From JAAYBQ01 sp035403465 (lineage in GTDB: Bacteria > Spirochaetota > UBA4802 > UBA5550): a stretch of 21,437 nucleotides of DNA. Where the stretch lies: positions 1 through 21,437 of the forward strand of contig DAONFG010000047.1 of the NCBI GenBank assembly GCA_035403465.1, written 5' to 3'. Positions 20,753-21,437 of the stretch are shown in pieces. Made by a program: the position numbers and the translations under genes. Below the pieces are notes generated by a model. It saw only the letters and a list, made by a program, of their open reading frames with translations. It was not told the origin of the DNA and searched no databases. The stretch's first letter is position 1; each line of letters begins with the position of its first letter.

Positions 20753-21437
20753 TTAAAGAAGAATAAAATCATCCCTGTTAATCACCTCTTCAAAATACTT
20801 TATGCCCAGTATGCCGCGTATTTCGGCATTCTTTTTACCCTTGATCTGTTCCAGTTCTTCAGAACTATAGTTAACAATACCACGTGCGACAGGAACATCC
20901 GATGAATTAACGACATCAATGATGTCCCCCATGACAAACCTGCCGTTCACATGTGTTATTCCTGCAGCAAGTAAGGATTTTTTATTCTTCGTGATTGCAT
21001 TCACTGCTCCGTCATCAATGACTACAATCCCTTTCCCCTTTCTCATACTGATCCATTTTTTCCGGCTGTTGACCTTTACAGACTGTCCCGCAAAAAGTGT
21101 ACCTGTCATTTCTCCACGAAGAACGCGTTCAAGAACTGACTCCTCACCGCCGTCAGCGATTACCATCATTCCGCCGAGCCTCATGATCATTTCAGCAGCA
21201 TTGACCTTGGTAACCATACCGCCGGTACCATGCTTGGTTCCCGATCCCCCTGCCCTGGAACGTATATCATCGCTTATTTTTCCGATAAATCTCACAGGTT
21301 CAGGGTCATTTAAGTCATTGTAAAAGCCGTCTATATCGCTCAGCAGCACAAGCAGGTCAGCCTCAACAAGACTGTATACATGGGCAGAAAGCGTATCATT
21401 GTCGCCGATTTTAATTTCATTAACAGCAACAGTATCA
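20753..21437 (-). CDS. proB: Glutamate 5-kinase, C-terminal part (cut by window end)
   Basis: About 228 codons are visible, reading in from the window edge. The enzyme phosphorylates glutamate, the first step of proline synthesis. The visible part begins in the amino-acid-kinase domain with TVAVNEIKIGDNDTLSAHV and LVEADLLVLLSDIDGFY, then GTGGMVTKVNAAEMIMRLG, all classic ProB motifs. A C-terminal PUA domain follows (KGIVVIDDGAVNAITKNKKSLLAAGI through RGIVNYSSEELEQIKG). The PUA domain marks the longer form of the enzyme. The frame stays open to position 21437, so the GTG at 21349 is internal and the true start is outside. Its neighbour in the proline pathway, proA, is not in the window. Confidence 0.95.
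   Translation of the reverse strand, partial: DTVAVNEIKIGDNDTLSAHVYSLVEADLLVLLSDIDGFYNDLNDPEPVRFIGKISDDIRSRAGGSGTKHGTGGMVTKVNAAEMIMRLGGMMVIADGGEESVLERVLRGEMTGTLFAGQSVKVNSRKKWISMRKGKGIVVIDDGAVNAITKNKKSLLAAGITHVNGRFVMGDIIDVVNSSDVPVARGIVNYSSEELEQIKGKKNAEIRGILGIKYFEEVINRDDFILL

Overview
The window looks like bacterial chromosome with a spirochaete-like flavour. This is an inference from a class II CPD photolyase, an ATP-type phosphofructokinase of the kind with GGDGT and PKTIDND motifs, and many small orphan membrane proteins; no rRNA or marker gene is present to confirm it. Two compositionally different parts are joined.

Region 1 (about 1-3500) is strongly AT-rich in its genes, all of which read leftward, and carries GC-rich structured junctions. 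It looks like a piece of an integron cassette array. One well-formed attC-like site (1386-1482) separates a J-domain/TPR protein plus HNH nuclease pair (1557-3316) from a TM2 / DUF2752 / unknown-protein trio (108-1310). A hairpin with the same apex recurs at all three cassette edges (73-102, 1346-1363, 3362-3379). No integrase gene is visible. The J-domain/HNH pair is the best candidate here for an undescribed, possibly defensive, system.

Region 2 (about 3500-4640) has no convincing gene. It holds palindromic repeats, a 15-unit array with a 10-11 bp period, and then a promoter with a long, strongly foldable leader for umuD.

Region 3 (4643-9438) holds a complete umuDC translesion-synthesis operon, a WYL-family regulator that is probably translated from a leaderless mRNA, a small membrane protein, a 194-bp element with perfect 27-bp terminal inverted repeats, and a leftward membrane acyltransferase.

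Region 4 (9808-14566) holds a COG2509-like FAD enzyme convergent with a TrpR-family regulator, then a leftward set TerB-like > phosphofructokinase > class II photolyase, the last two overlapping. With umuDC this puts two DNA-damage functions within 9 kb.

Region 5 (14703-21437) holds a clear terminator, two small orphan genes and a HEAT-repeat protein on the minus strand, then a tightly coupled rightward cluster of three unrecognised genes followed by an SGNH-like protein. That protein overlaps tail-to-tail with a THUMP-domain rRNA methyltransferase. The window ends inside proB (glutamate 5-kinase).
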